Shown here: piece by piece, positions 18,201 to 26,069 of the stretch
How the letters are laid out: every line of letters starts with the position of its first letter
Numbering within the stretch: position 1 is the stretch's first letter
Source of the DNA: DASUBN01 sp036000105
GTDB lineage: Bacteria > Pseudomonadota > Gammaproteobacteria > Natronospirales > REEB76
DNA length: 64,000 nt
NCBI GenBank assembly: GCA_036000105.1
Contig: DASYGE010000015.1
Coordinates: forward strand, 5,679 to 69,678
Reading direction: 5' to 3'
Program-made: the position numbers and the translations under genes
Notes under the pieces: generated by a model
The model's input: only the letters and a program-made list of their open reading frames with translations
Told to the model about the DNA's origin: nothing
Databases searched by the model: none

Positions 18201-18891
18201 TGGCCTGTTCCCGGCCAATGCGGTCAACGGCGACGACATCGCCGTGTACTGGGATGGGGCGCGGGAGGCACGTCAGATCACTTTCCGCTTCCTGCGTCAG
18301 CAGCAGCAGAAGCCGCCCGGCAGGCCCAACCGCTGCCTCACAGATTACATGGCACCCCGGGACACCGGACTCGCGGATCATCTGGGTGCCTTCGCCGTCA
18401 CCGCCGGCATCGGCCTGGATGCACGGGTGCGGGAGTTCGAAGCGGACAACGACGATTACAACGCCATCCTGCTGAAGGCTTTGGCGGATAGGCTGGCGGA
18501 AGCCTTCGCGGAACATCTGCACTGGCGGGTGCGGCGCGAGTTCTGGGGTTACGCCGGAGGGGAGCACCTCGACAACGATGCCCTGATCCGCGAAGAGTAC
18601 GCAGGCATCCGTCCCGCGCCGGGTTATCCCGCCTGCCCCGAGCACACCGAGAAGGGCGCGATCTGGGAACTCCTGGGTGCGGAGCAGAAGGCCGGCATAC
18701 GCCTCACCGAGAGTTACGCCATGTGGCCTGCCGCTGCGGTGAGCGGTTTCTATTTCTCCCATCCCGAGTCGCGTTATTTCGCCGTGGGCCGCATCGACCG
18801 CGACCAGGCAGCGGATTACGCCCTGCGCAAGGGCATGGATCTGCCCACTGCGGAACGCTGGCTGGCGCCGAACCTCGGCTATACGCCCTAA
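15217..18891 (+). CDS. metH: Cobalamin-dependent methionine synthase
   Basis: Transfers the methyl group of 5-methyl-tetrahydrofolate to homocysteine through methylcobalamin. All four modules of the 1224-residue enzyme are present. The homocysteine domain has zinc cysteines in GLNCALG (near 247) and GGCCGTTPEHI (near 310). The pterin domain begins FVNVGERTNVTGSAKFKKL. The B12 domain has the lower-ligand motif DVHDIG (about 753-758). The C-terminal reactivation domain has ESYAMWPAAAVSGFYFSHPES. Full family length, nothing truncated. The 6-base gap to metF and the shared leader RNA indicate one methionine-cycle operon. Confidence 0.97.
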   Translation: MDCRTTLERLLAARILILDGAMGTMIQARDLTEEDFRGWRFAAHGRDLKGNNDLLTLTRPDVIADIHRAYLDAGADILETNTFNSTAPSQADYGTEALVYELNREAARLAKGLTLEASARTPEQPRFVAGVLGPTSRTASMSPEVNDPGFRNVSFDELRDTYAEAIRGLLDGGADILMVETIFDTLNCKAALAAIEEHFEASGVRVPVMISATITDLSGRTLSGQTPEAFWNSVRHVQPFSIGLNCALGAEQLRPFVQELSALADCYVSCHPNAGLPNAFGGYDETPAHMARHIGEWAGEGLINIVGGCCGTTPEHIRAIRTAADKAPRQVPVLEPKCRLSGLEAFNIGPGNLFVNVGERTNVTGSAKFKKLVLDGDFEAALEVAREQVQNGAQVIDINMDEGMLDGKAAMVRFLQLMAAEPDIVRVPIMLDSSRWEIIEAGLKCVQGRCIVNSISLKEGEEAFLRQGRLARRYGAAVVVMAFDEQGQADNLERRVAVCRRAYDLLTTKLGFPAEDIIFDPNIFAVGTGIEAHNAYALDYIQAVAEIKKRLPGVLVSGGVSNVSFSFRGNRTLREAMHAAFLYHAIRAGMDMGIVNAGQLAVYEEIPKDLLEHVEDVLLNRREDATERLLKLAETLEQGGARQAVDLAWRKAPIHERMVHALVQGIADYIEEDTEEARRAAVRPLDVIEGPLMDGMNVVGDLFGEGKMFLPQVVKSARVMKKAVAYLTPYIEKEKQGGARSKGRILMATVKGDVHDIGKNIVGIVLQCNNYEVLDLGVMVSAQKILDTARAENVDLIGLSGLITPSLDEMAHVAKEMQRENFSVPLLIGGATTSRAHTAVKIAPHYAGPVSYVKDASRAVGVAASLLGANRADVIKAIETEYAQLRADHLNRGQEERLLSLEQARANRIPVDWKGYLPPAPKGLGVEVLSDYPLEVLRSYIDWTPFFHAWQMKGSYPKILDDPEKGETARKLLKDAEAMLDRVIAERWLTARAVYGLFPANAVNGDDIAVYWDGAREARQITFRFLRQQQQKPPGRPNRCLTDYMAPRDTGLADHLGAFAVTAGIGLDARVREFEADNDDYNAILLKALADRLAEAFAEHLHWRVRREFWGYAGGEHLDNDALIREEYAGIRPAPGYPACPEHTEKGAIWELLGAEQKAGIRLTESYAMWPAAAVSGFYFSHPESRYFAVGRIDRDQAADYALRKGMDLPTAERWLAPNLGYTP

Positions 18892-19023
18892 GTCCCCTTC
18901 GGTTTACCGCTGCCGCAAGTATTTGCTTTCGGTCAGGGGTCAACGTCGCCCATCCGGCCTTCGTTCTTGAGCACCAAGGGCGGCATAAAGCCGCACCCCT
19001 TAGAAACCCTCAAGGAGATAGCC

Positions 19024-19263
19024 ATGAAAAGATCACTCGCCATCGTCTTCAGCACCCTCTTGGCCCTAGGCGCCGCCTCCGCCGCGTTCGCCGACGGCAC
19101 CACCCCGGCGCAGGCCCCCCAGGCTTCTGCAGCTCCCGCCGCTCCGGCTGCGAAGCAAGCCGTCAAGGTCCAGAAGGTCAAGCACACCGCCCGCAAGACC
19201 CGCCGGGTGCGCAAGACCAGCAAGAAGGCTGCGACCGCGACCGGTACCGGCGGCAAGAAGTAA
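19024..19263 (+). CDS. Small secreted Ala/Lys-rich protein, Asr-like
   Basis: A 79-residue precursor: signal peptide MKRSLAIVFSTLLALGAASAAFA, then an Ala/Pro/Gln-rich stretch and a strongly basic Lys/Arg/Thr tail ending GTGGKK. The ATG at 19024 has AAGGAG seven bases before it; the longer frame from a TTG has no support. Its composition resembles the acid-shock protein Asr, but it has almost no His in the basic part. A paralogue-like protein is at 27066-27293 on the other strand. Likely periplasmic. A hairpin (CGGC-ataaa-GCCG, 18981-18993) is in its leader and a long stem-loop follows its stop. Confidence 0.75.
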   Translation: MKRSLAIVFSTLLALGAASAAFADGTTPAQAPQASAAPAAPAAKQAVKVQKVKHTARKTRRVRKTSKKAATATGTGGKK

Positions 19264-19275
19264 TCGAGCGCCGCT

Positions 19276-19307
19276 CTGCTGCCGGTATCGCAGGATACCG
19301 GCAGCAG
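19276..19307 (+). terminator. Fourteen-base perfect stem-loop after the Asr-like gene
   Basis: CTGCTGCCGGTATC and GATACCGGCAGCAG enclose a GCAG loop. Only ATTT follows, so termination would depend on the very stable stem; RNA protection is another possible role. Confidence 0.65.
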
Positions 19308-19392
19308 ATTTCATCTGATGGTCATATTCCGCCGACTGCCATCGCATCTTCCGCATGTGCATGAAGATTCGTCCATATAAAGGAAATTTTTC

Positions 19393-19420
19393 TTGACACA
19401 TCGGAATCCTGGACTACACT
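19393..19420 (+). promoter_or_regulatory. Strong sigma-70 promoter 270 bases before the porin gene
   Basis: Perfect TTGACA (19393-19398), 16-base spacer and TACACT (19415-19420), preceded by an A/T-rich stretch. It is the only clear promoter in the 434-base gap 19264-19697 and should drive the OprB-type gene through a leader of about 270 bases. Confidence 0.65.
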
Positions 19421-19448
19421 TGCGCCGTCTCGATTGAACGGAATTTCC

Positions 19449-19487
19449 ATGGACAGTAGCTCTAGTAGAAAAAACCAGGTCCGGTGA
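19449..19487 (+). CDS. Possible 12-codon leader peptide in the porin 5' leader
   Basis: The first ATG after the predicted promoter opens a 12-codon frame (MDSSSSRKNQVR, then TGA), with four serine codons in a row. The Shine-Dalgarno is weak (CGGA). It could be an uninvolved chance frame or a leader peptide affecting the downstream porin gene. Confidence 0.2.
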   Translation: MDSSSSRKNQVR

Positions 19488-19697
19488 GGCCGCAGGCCCA
19501 AGTCCATTTCCTCTTCTCCTGCCGCTGTCTCGCCGAATGATGACGAGGCAGCGCGCTTCTCGACCGCCCCTTAAGGTGGGTCCCAAGATCCCTCGATAGT
19601 GCGCTGCAGAACGAACGGATCGCTTCCGACGCATAGCTCCGCCTCATAGAGGGCGGCCGCGCCGGCGGTGTCCGTCATTGCCTGAACAGGGTGGCGC

Positions 19698-21083
19698 ATG
19701 AGGTTGCACGGCGGGAAAAACACGGTTCTGAACCGCGGCTGTTGGCCGCTCGTGGCCTTGGCGCTGTGCGTCGGCCCGTGGCTGCCCGCCCATGCTGAGG
19801 ATACCCAGGGCCCGGAGCCTGCTCCCGCGGCGCAAGCCTGGGAGCCCATGCTGCTGGCCGCCCAATATAACGGCATCTATCAGCATCTGGATTCCTTCGG
19901 CGCAGCCTATTCCGGTCCCTTGAGCCTGACCTCGGCCGGCGACGATGCCCTGAGCCAGACCTTCGGGATCTACTTCGGCATGGCCCTCTCATCCCATTGG
20001 GAGAGCTATCTGGATATAGAACGATTCGTAGGCGGCGGTGTGGGTAATTCCACCGGTCTCGGCAGCCCCACCAACGGCGACGTGGTCCGGGCCGGCAGCG
20101 GCCTGCCCAAGGATGCTTATATAGCCCGTGCTTATGTGCAGTACCTGCTGCCCTTGGGCGGAGGTTCTACGCCGGAGATCCGCGCCCAGGATCAACTGCC
20201 GGGGGAGGTGCCCACGGAGGCTTTCCTGTTCAAGACAGGCAAGCTCTCGGTGGCGGATGATTTCGACCAGAACCGTTATGCCAATAGCGCGCGCAGCGAA
20301 TTCGAATCCTGGGCGCTCATCAACGACGGCGCCTGGGATTACCCGGCGGATACCCGCGGCTATACCGGTGGCCTGGTGTTCGGCTACCTGCAAGCCGACT
20401 GGTCCCTGAAGTTCGGTATCTACCGCATGCCGCAACGGGCTAACCAAGAGGCCCTGGAGTGGCCCCTGAGCCGGGCCCATGGGGATGACCTGGAACTGGA
20501 TCTGATGCCGGACGCCAGCGGTACGGTCATCCGCCTGTTGATCTATCGCAACGCGGGTCGCATGGGCATCTATCAGGAGGCCATAGCCCGGTCTCTGGGT
20601 ACGGGCGCTGCCCCAAACATCGTGGCGGACGACGCCGATGGGCGGGAGAAGCACGGCATCGGCCTCAACCTGGAACAGCCCCTGGCCGATGAGGGGGATA
20701 CCGGTGTGTTCCTGCGCTTGGGCTGGGATGATGGCGCCACCGAGACCTTCAACTTCACCGAAGTGGATCGCACGCTGAGCTTCGGTGGCCAGCTCTCGGG
20801 CGCCCATTGGGGTCTCCCGGATGACCGCCTGGGCTTGGCCCTGGTCATCGATGGCCTCTCTGCCGTCCACCAGCGCTATCTGGGACTCGGCGGCTGCGGC
20901 TTCGAACTGTGCGATGGGCGCCTCGACTACGGCCATGAAGCGGTCATGGAGGCCTACTACCGTATGCAGGCGGGCAAGTACGCCGAGATCGGCCCGGACA
21001 TCCAGTTCATCGAGAATCCCGGTTACAACCGGGACCGGGGGCCGGTACGCGTCTATGGACTGCGCCTGCATCTTCAGTATTGA
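19698..21083 (+). CDS. Carbohydrate-selective porin, OprB family
   Basis: Outer-membrane beta-barrel for sugar uptake. The 461-residue precursor has an N-terminal signal region ending ...WLPAHA. The mature part opens with AQYNGIYQHLDSFGAAYSGPLSL, a typical OprB start. Later come GKLSVADDFDQNRYANSARSEF, a typical OprB segment, and repeated Gly/aromatic strands such as GYLQADWSLKFGIYRMP. It ends with the aromatic-terminated strand GLRLHLQY, as expected for barrel assembly. AGGG lies six bases before the ATG. Its leader is long and starts at a strong promoter. An Mg2+ ATPase gene follows after 128 bases. The transported sugar is unknown. Confidence 0.9.
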   Translation: MRLHGGKNTVLNRGCWPLVALALCVGPWLPAHAEDTQGPEPAPAAQAWEPMLLAAQYNGIYQHLDSFGAAYSGPLSLTSAGDDALSQTFGIYFGMALSSHWESYLDIERFVGGGVGNSTGLGSPTNGDVVRAGSGLPKDAYIARAYVQYLLPLGGGSTPEIRAQDQLPGEVPTEAFLFKTGKLSVADDFDQNRYANSARSEFESWALINDGAWDYPADTRGYTGGLVFGYLQADWSLKFGIYRMPQRANQEALEWPLSRAHGDDLELDLMPDASGTVIRLLIYRNAGRMGIYQEAIARSLGTGAAPNIVADDADGREKHGIGLNLEQPLADEGDTGVFLRLGWDDGATETFNFTEVDRTLSFGGQLSGAHWGLPDDRLGLALVIDGLSAVHQRYLGLGGCGFELCDGRLDYGHEAVMEAYYRMQAGKYAEIGPDIQFIENPGYNRDRGPVRVYGLRLHLQY

Positions 21084-21100
21084 AGGAAGCGTATGCATCT

Positions 21101-21114
21101 GCATGGCGCCATGC
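21101..21114. promoter_or_regulatory. Fourteen-base perfect palindrome between porin and mgtA
   Basis: GCATGGCGCCATGC has no loop, so it fits a dimeric protein-binding site rather than an RNA hairpin. It lies about 100 bases before the P-type ATPase start. No known regulator site is matched. Confidence 0.3.
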
Positions 21115-21211
21115 CCGGTCATAGATACATGGCGTACAGTGGGGATGCCCGTCTCTGCCGCGTGTTCCGGCCCGGTGGGGGATATATGAAATTTCGCGAA
21201 ACGGGTGATGT

Positions 21212-23944
21212 ATGGAAATGAAGGTACTCGGCACATTGCAGCGCATCGCGGGCTTCTTCCGCGGCGGCGAGCCCGGTGGCGCCCAATCGGGCGCGAGCGT
21301 CTCCGAGCGCCTGCTCTCGGTCAGCCGCATGGCGGCGGACGATACCTTCGATGAGTTCCATACCAGCATCCAGGGCCTCATCGAGTCCGAGGCCGAAGAA
21401 CGCCTGGCGGAATACGGCCCCAATACCGTGGCGCGGGAAGAGAAGAAGGGCTTCCTGAAACAGCTCTTCACCCGTCTTATCAACCCGCTCAATATCCTCC
21501 TGATCGTGCTGACCATAGTCTCGTTCGTCACCGGCGACATAGACGGCGGGATGATCATCGGTTTCATGGTGCTCCTGTCGGTGGTGCTCTCCTGGGTGCA
21601 GGAAGCCCGTTCCACCAACGCTGCGGAGAAGCTGCGGGCCATGGTGAAGACCACGGCCACGGCCCTGCGCCGCGAGGAGATCGAGGAAGAGGACGAAGAA
21701 GAGGCGAAGCCCGAAGCGGACGGTGAGGAAGGCGGGAAGAAGAAGCGCATCACCTATAAGGCGGTGCGCAAACAGGTGCCCCTGGACGAACTGGTCCCGG
21801 GAGATCTGGTGCAGCTCTCCGCCGGCGACATGATCCCGGCGGATGTGCGCCTCCTCTCCGCCAAGGACCTGTTCATCAACCAGGCGGCCCTCACGGGTGA
21901 GTCCCTGCCCGTGGAGAAGTCCGCCACCGCGATCGAAGAGGCCACCGGCAGCCCGCTGGACCTGCCCAACCTCTGCTTCATGGGCACCAACGTGGTGAGC
22001 GGCACCGCCATCGCCATCGTGGTCATGACCGGTGCCAACACCTATTTCGGCGCCCTCGCCAGCACCCTCGGCGTGGATAGGACCCAGACCAGCTTCGACA
22101 AGGGCATACACAAGTTCACCTGGCTGATGATCCGCTTCATGGCCATCATGGTGCCGCTGGTGTTCCTCATCAACGGCCTCACCAAGCACGCCTGGGGCGA
22201 TGCCTTCCTGTTCGCCATGGCTGTGGCGGTGGGTCTCACCCCCGAGATGTTGCCGGTGATCCTGAGCAGCAACCTGGCCAAGGGTGCGCTCGTCATGTCC
22301 CGCCACAAAGTCATCGTCAAGCGCCTGAGTTCCATCCAGAACTTCGGCGCCATGGACGTGCTCTGCACCGACAAGACCGGCACCCTCACTCAGGATAAGG
22401 TCTTCCTGGAGAAGCACGTGGACATCCACGGCGTCGAGAGTGAACGGGTGCTGGAGTTCGCCTTCTTGAACAGCTATTACCAGTCCGGTCTGCGAAACCT
22501 GCTGGATGTGGCGGTGCTGGAGAAGGTGGATATGTATGCCGACCTGCATCCGGAGAAGAACTACCGCAAAGTGGATGAGATCCCCTTCGACTTCCAGCGC
22601 CGCCGCATGTCAGTGGTGGTGGAAGAAGAAGAGGCGCGCCACGTCCTCATCTGCAAGGGCGCGGTGGAGGAGATCTTCAGCATCTGCAGCCGGGCCGAGA
22701 TCGAGGGTGAGATCGAGCCCCTTGTGCCGCAAGACCTGCTGCGCATCCAGGACGTGACCCTGGCGCTGAACGAGGACGGTTTCCGGGTCATCGCTGTGGC
22801 GTATAAGGAGACTATCGAGGCGAAGCGCACCTACAGCGTCGCCGACGAGTCCGGCATGGTGCTGCTGGGGTATATCGCGTTCCTGGATCCGCCCAAGGAG
22901 ACCGCCAAGCTTGCCATCGCCAAGCTCAACCAGCACGGCGTCGCGGTCAAGGTGCTCACCGGCGACAACGACACCGTGACCCGCAAGATATGCTCTGAAG
23001 TGGGTCTCGAGGTCTCGCACATCGTCCTCGGCCGTGACCTGGAGAACATGAGCGACGAGGAGTTGGCGGAGAAGGCGGAGACGACCTCCGTATTCGCTAA
23101 ACTCGCACCGGAGCAGAAAGCGCGGGTGATCCGCGCGCTGCACCGCAGAGGCCACGTGGTGGGGTTCCTGGGAGACGGCATCAACGACGGCCCGGCCCTC
23201 AAGGCTGCCGACGTGGGCATCTCGGTGGATACCGCGGTGGACATCGCCAAGGAATCCGCCGACATCATCCTCCTGGAGAAGAACCTCCTGGTGCTGGAGG
23301 AGGGCGTGCTGGAGGGCCGCAAGGTCTTCGGTAATATCGTCAAGTACATCAAGATGGGTGCCAGCTCCAACTTCGGCAACATGTTCAGCGTGTTGGGGGC
23401 CAGTATCTTCCTGCCGTTCGTGCCCATGGCACCCATCCAGGTGCTGGTGAACAACCTGCTATATGACTTCTCTCAGATCGCCATCCCCACGGACAACGTG
23501 GACCCGGAATACCTGGAGAAGCCGCGCCGCTGGGACCTGCGCAACATCGGCTGGTACATGCTGGTGATCGGCCCCTTGAGCTCGGTATTCGACTATGTGA
23601 CCTTTGGCGTGCTCATCTATTACTACGGCGCCTGGCACGACGAGAAAGTATTCCAGACCGGCTGGTTCATCGAATCCATCGTCAGCCAGACGCTCATCGT
23701 GCACGTGATCCGCACCGGCAAGGTGCCGTTCCTGCAGAGCTGGCCCAGCTGGCCGCTCCTGTTCACCACCATCGCCGTGTGCGCCATCGGCATGTGGCTG
23801 CCGTTCAGCGGCTTCGCGCACGGTTTCAGCATGGTGCCGGTGCCGGTGTCGTTCCTCTTGGTGATGCCATTCATCATGGTGGGTTACATCACGCTCACCC
23901 AATGGGCCAAATCCCGGCTGACGCGGCGCTTCGGTCTCAACTGA
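21212..23944 (+). CDS. mgtA: Magnesium-translocating P-type ATPase
   Basis: Inner-membrane P3B ATPase that imports Mg2+. The 910 residues show the actuator motif ALTGESLPVEKS, the phosphorylation site CTDKTGTLT, KVLTGDN, the hinge GDGINDGPALKAADVGIS and the MgtA-type membrane segment NNLLYDFSQIAIPTDNVDPEYLEKPRRWD. Between the second membrane helix and the actuator core is a charged insertion (roughly residues 150-185) with runs of Glu/Asp and then Lys. It has no obvious catalytic role and may respond to cations. The ATG at 21212 is used; a second in-frame ATG is two codons later. No Mg2+-sensing leader was recognised in the 128 bases before it. Confidence 0.94.
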   Translation: MEMKVLGTLQRIAGFFRGGEPGGAQSGASVSERLLSVSRMAADDTFDEFHTSIQGLIESEAEERLAEYGPNTVAREEKKGFLKQLFTRLINPLNILLIVLTIVSFVTGDIDGGMIIGFMVLLSVVLSWVQEARSTNAAEKLRAMVKTTATALRREEIEEEDEEEAKPEADGEEGGKKKRITYKAVRKQVPLDELVPGDLVQLSAGDMIPADVRLLSAKDLFINQAALTGESLPVEKSATAIEEATGSPLDLPNLCFMGTNVVSGTAIAIVVMTGANTYFGALASTLGVDRTQTSFDKGIHKFTWLMIRFMAIMVPLVFLINGLTKHAWGDAFLFAMAVAVGLTPEMLPVILSSNLAKGALVMSRHKVIVKRLSSIQNFGAMDVLCTDKTGTLTQDKVFLEKHVDIHGVESERVLEFAFLNSYYQSGLRNLLDVAVLEKVDMYADLHPEKNYRKVDEIPFDFQRRRMSVVVEEEEARHVLICKGAVEEIFSICSRAEIEGEIEPLVPQDLLRIQDVTLALNEDGFRVIAVAYKETIEAKRTYSVADESGMVLLGYIAFLDPPKETAKLAIAKLNQHGVAVKVLTGDNDTVTRKICSEVGLEVSHIVLGRDLENMSDEELAEKAETTSVFAKLAPEQKARVIRALHRRGHVVGFLGDGINDGPALKAADVGISVDTAVDIAKESADIILLEKNLLVLEEGVLEGRKVFGNIVKYIKMGASSNFGNMFSVLGASIFLPFVPMAPIQVLVNNLLYDFSQIAIPTDNVDPEYLEKPRRWDLRNIGWYMLVIGPLSSVFDYVTFGVLIYYYGAWHDEKVFQTGWFIESIVSQTLIVHVIRTGKVPFLQSWPSWPLLFTTIAVCAIGMWLPFSGFAHGFSMVPVPVSFLLVMPFIMVGYITLTQWAKSRLTRRFGLN

Positions 23945-24089
23945 GGCTGCGATCGGCCTCAAGGCTGGTCAAAAATCCACCGCCACGGGCGCGCAGCTTG
24001 CGCCCCAGCGAGCGGCGTGCGCCCTGGATGGGCCCTGCTCTAGCTTGGGCGCAGCCCACGTGCCGCGATTCCAGTGCCGCCTGACTCGG

Positions 24090-24123
24090 CTGTCATATTT
24101 GTGCCATATTTCACCCCTAGACT
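24090..24123 (+). promoter_or_regulatory. Pho box and -10 element of the pst operon
   Basis: CTGTCAT (24090-24096) and GTGCCAT (24101-24107) are two PhoB half-sites at the correct 11-base period, each followed by ATTT. TAGACT at 24118-24123 begins 10 bases after the box, where PhoB-activated promoters have their -10. No -35 is needed. This is the clearest feature of the 265-base gap between mgtA and pstC. Confidence 0.85.
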
Positions 24124-24209
24124 GCCCCGACCAACCAGGCGGGGAGCGGTATCGGCAGGTTCCTTGGCCGTGGCGAGCCCGAACCTAAGAAGCCACTACC
24201 GGTGAGCAT

Positions 24210-25208
24210 GTGTTGTCTGAAGAGCTACTGGAAACGGAAACCCATGCCGTGAGCGGCTCAAGCCATACAACTCGCTGGCGCGACTCCCTGGCTGACCTGC
24301 TGTTCCGCGGGCTTACTCAGGTGGCAGCGCTCACGGTGCTGGGATTGATCCTCGCCATCATCGGCGTGCTGTTGGTCAAAGCCTGGCCTGCCTTCCACAC
24401 CTTCGGGTTCCATTTCTTCACCGGGACCGAATGGGATCCGGTGCTCGGCAAGTTCTCGGCCCTCACCTCCATCTACGGCACCCTGGCCACATCCCTGGTC
24501 GCCTTGATCATCGCTTTGCCGGTGAGTTTCGGTATCGCCTTGTTCATCACCGAGTTGGCGCCCTCCTGGCTGCGTCGGCCGGTGAGTACGGCCGTGGAAC
24601 TCTTGGCAGCGATCCCCAGCATCATCTACGGCATGTGGGGCCTGTTCGTCTTCGCTCCGGTCTTCGCCGACAAGGTGCAGCCCTGGATGATCGACCACCT
24701 GGGCAAGCTGCCGCTCATCGGCCGCTTGTTCCAGGGCGTGCCTATCGGTATCGGCGTGTTCACCGCCGGCCTGATATTGGCCATCATGGTCATCCCCTTC
24801 GTCACCTCGGTGATGCGCGACGTGTTCGAGGTGGTGCCTACGGTGCTCAAGGAGTCCGCCTACGGCCTCGGTTGCACCACCTGGGAAGTCATGTGGAACG
24901 TGGTATTGCCCTACACCCGGGTGGGCGTGATGGGCGGCGTCATGCTGGGCCTGGGGCGTGCATTGGGCGAGACCATGGCGGTCACCTTCGTCATCGGCAA
25001 CAGCCATGACATCAGCATGCAGTTGTTCATGCCGGGCAACACCATCTCCTCGACGCTCGCCAACGAGTTCTCCGAGGCGGTCGGTCCCATGTACACCTCG
25101 TCGCTCATCGCCCTCGGCTTGATCCTGTTCCTGGTCACGTTCGTGGTGCTGGCCGTCGCCAAGTTCATGCTGATGCGCATGGCAGCCCGCGAAGGGGCGC
25201 GCACCTGA
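24210..25208 (+). CDS. pstC: Phosphate ABC transporter permease PstC
   Basis: Inner-membrane permease of the high-affinity phosphate importer. The 332-residue protein has a polar N-terminus, a membrane helix (VAALTVLGLILAIIGVLLV), a periplasmic stretch containing FFTGTEWDPVLGKFSALTSIYGTL, which is characteristic of PstC, and a permease core with the EAA-like loop KESAYGLGCTTWEVMWNVVLP. The start is GTG at 24210 (or TTG at 24213); the nearby ATG at 24208 is out of frame. Its stop overlaps the pstA ATG. A Pho box precedes it. No pstS gene is adjacent. Confidence 0.95.
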   Translation: MLSEELLETETHAVSGSSHTTRWRDSLADLLFRGLTQVAALTVLGLILAIIGVLLVKAWPAFHTFGFHFFTGTEWDPVLGKFSALTSIYGTLATSLVALIIALPVSFGIALFITELAPSWLRRPVSTAVELLAAIPSIIYGMWGLFVFAPVFADKVQPWMIDHLGKLPLIGRLFQGVPIGIGVFTAGLILAIMVIPFVTSVMRDVFEVVPTVLKESAYGLGCTTWEVMWNVVLPYTRVGVMGGVMLGLGRALGETMAVTFVIGNSHDISMQLFMPGNTISSTLANEFSEAVGPMYTSSLIALGLILFLVTFVVLAVAKFMLMRMAAREGART

Positions 25209-26065
25209 TGAACAAGAGCGGCAGCCGGCGTTACCTGTTCAGGCGCAGTCTGAACGTCTTCAACCTGTTCATGTCCATGCTGACCACCGTGTTCGGTCTG
25301 TTCTGGCTGGCATGGCTGCTCTGGACGCTCATCAGCCACGGTGTGAGTGCGCTGAACCTCCAATTGTTCACCAGCGATACGCCGCCTCCCGGCGCTCCAG
25401 GCGGCATGGCCAATGCCATGATCGGTTCGCTCCTGCTCACCGGGGTGGGTGTCCTCATCGGTACGCCGGTGGGCCTGCTGGCGGGCACTTGGCTCGCGGA
25501 ATATGGCCGGGCGAACCGCCTGGCTTCCCTGATCCGCTTCATCAACGACATCCTGCTGAGCGCGCCCTCCATCGTCATCGGTGTGTTCGTGTATGGCGTT
25601 GCCGTGGCGCCCCTGGGGCATTTCTCCGGCTGGGCCGGTGGCATATCCCTCGCCATCATCATGTTGCCGGTGGTGCTGCGCACCACGGAGGACATGATGC
25701 GGCTCGTGCCCGACCAGATGCGCGAGGCCGCGGCTGCTCTCGGCACGCCGCGCTGGAAGGTCACCGTGTTCATCGTGCATCGGGCGTCCCTCGCGGGCAT
25801 GCTCACGGGCGTGATCTTAGGCATAGCGCGCATCAGCGGCGAGACCGCGCCGCTCCTGTTCACCGCCCTCAACAACCAGTTCCGCAGCACCGACATGGCC
25901 CAGCCCATCGCCAACCTGCCGGTGATGATCTTCCAGTTCGCCATGAGCCCCTACGAGGGTTGGCAGCAGCTGGCCTGGGCCGGAGCGCTGATGATCACCG
26001 CGGCCATCCTGGTGCTGAGCATCACCGCGCGCTTCCTGTTGCGCACACCTTCTTTCGGAAAGTGA
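25208..26065 (+). CDS. pstA: Phosphate ABC transporter permease PstA
   Basis: Second permease of the phosphate importer; pairs with PstC in the inner membrane. 285 residues, starting at an ATG that overlaps the pstC stop (TGATG). The PstA motif LFTSDTPPPGAPGGMANAMIGS is split by the first membrane hairpin, and the ATPase-contact loop reads REAAAALGTPRWKVTVFIV. The segment ARISGETAPLLFTALNNQF is diagnostic for PstA. pstB begins 4 bases after the stop. Confidence 0.95.
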   Translation: MNKSGSRRYLFRRSLNVFNLFMSMLTTVFGLFWLAWLLWTLISHGVSALNLQLFTSDTPPPGAPGGMANAMIGSLLLTGVGVLIGTPVGLLAGTWLAEYGRANRLASLIRFINDILLSAPSIVIGVFVYGVAVAPLGHFSGWAGGISLAIIMLPVVLRTTEDMMRLVPDQMREAAAALGTPRWKVTVFIVHRASLAGMLTGVILGIARISGETAPLLFTALNNQFRSTDMAQPIANLPVMIFQFAMSPYEGWQQLAWAGALMITAAILVLSITARFLLRTPSFGK

Positions 26066-26069
26066 CACC

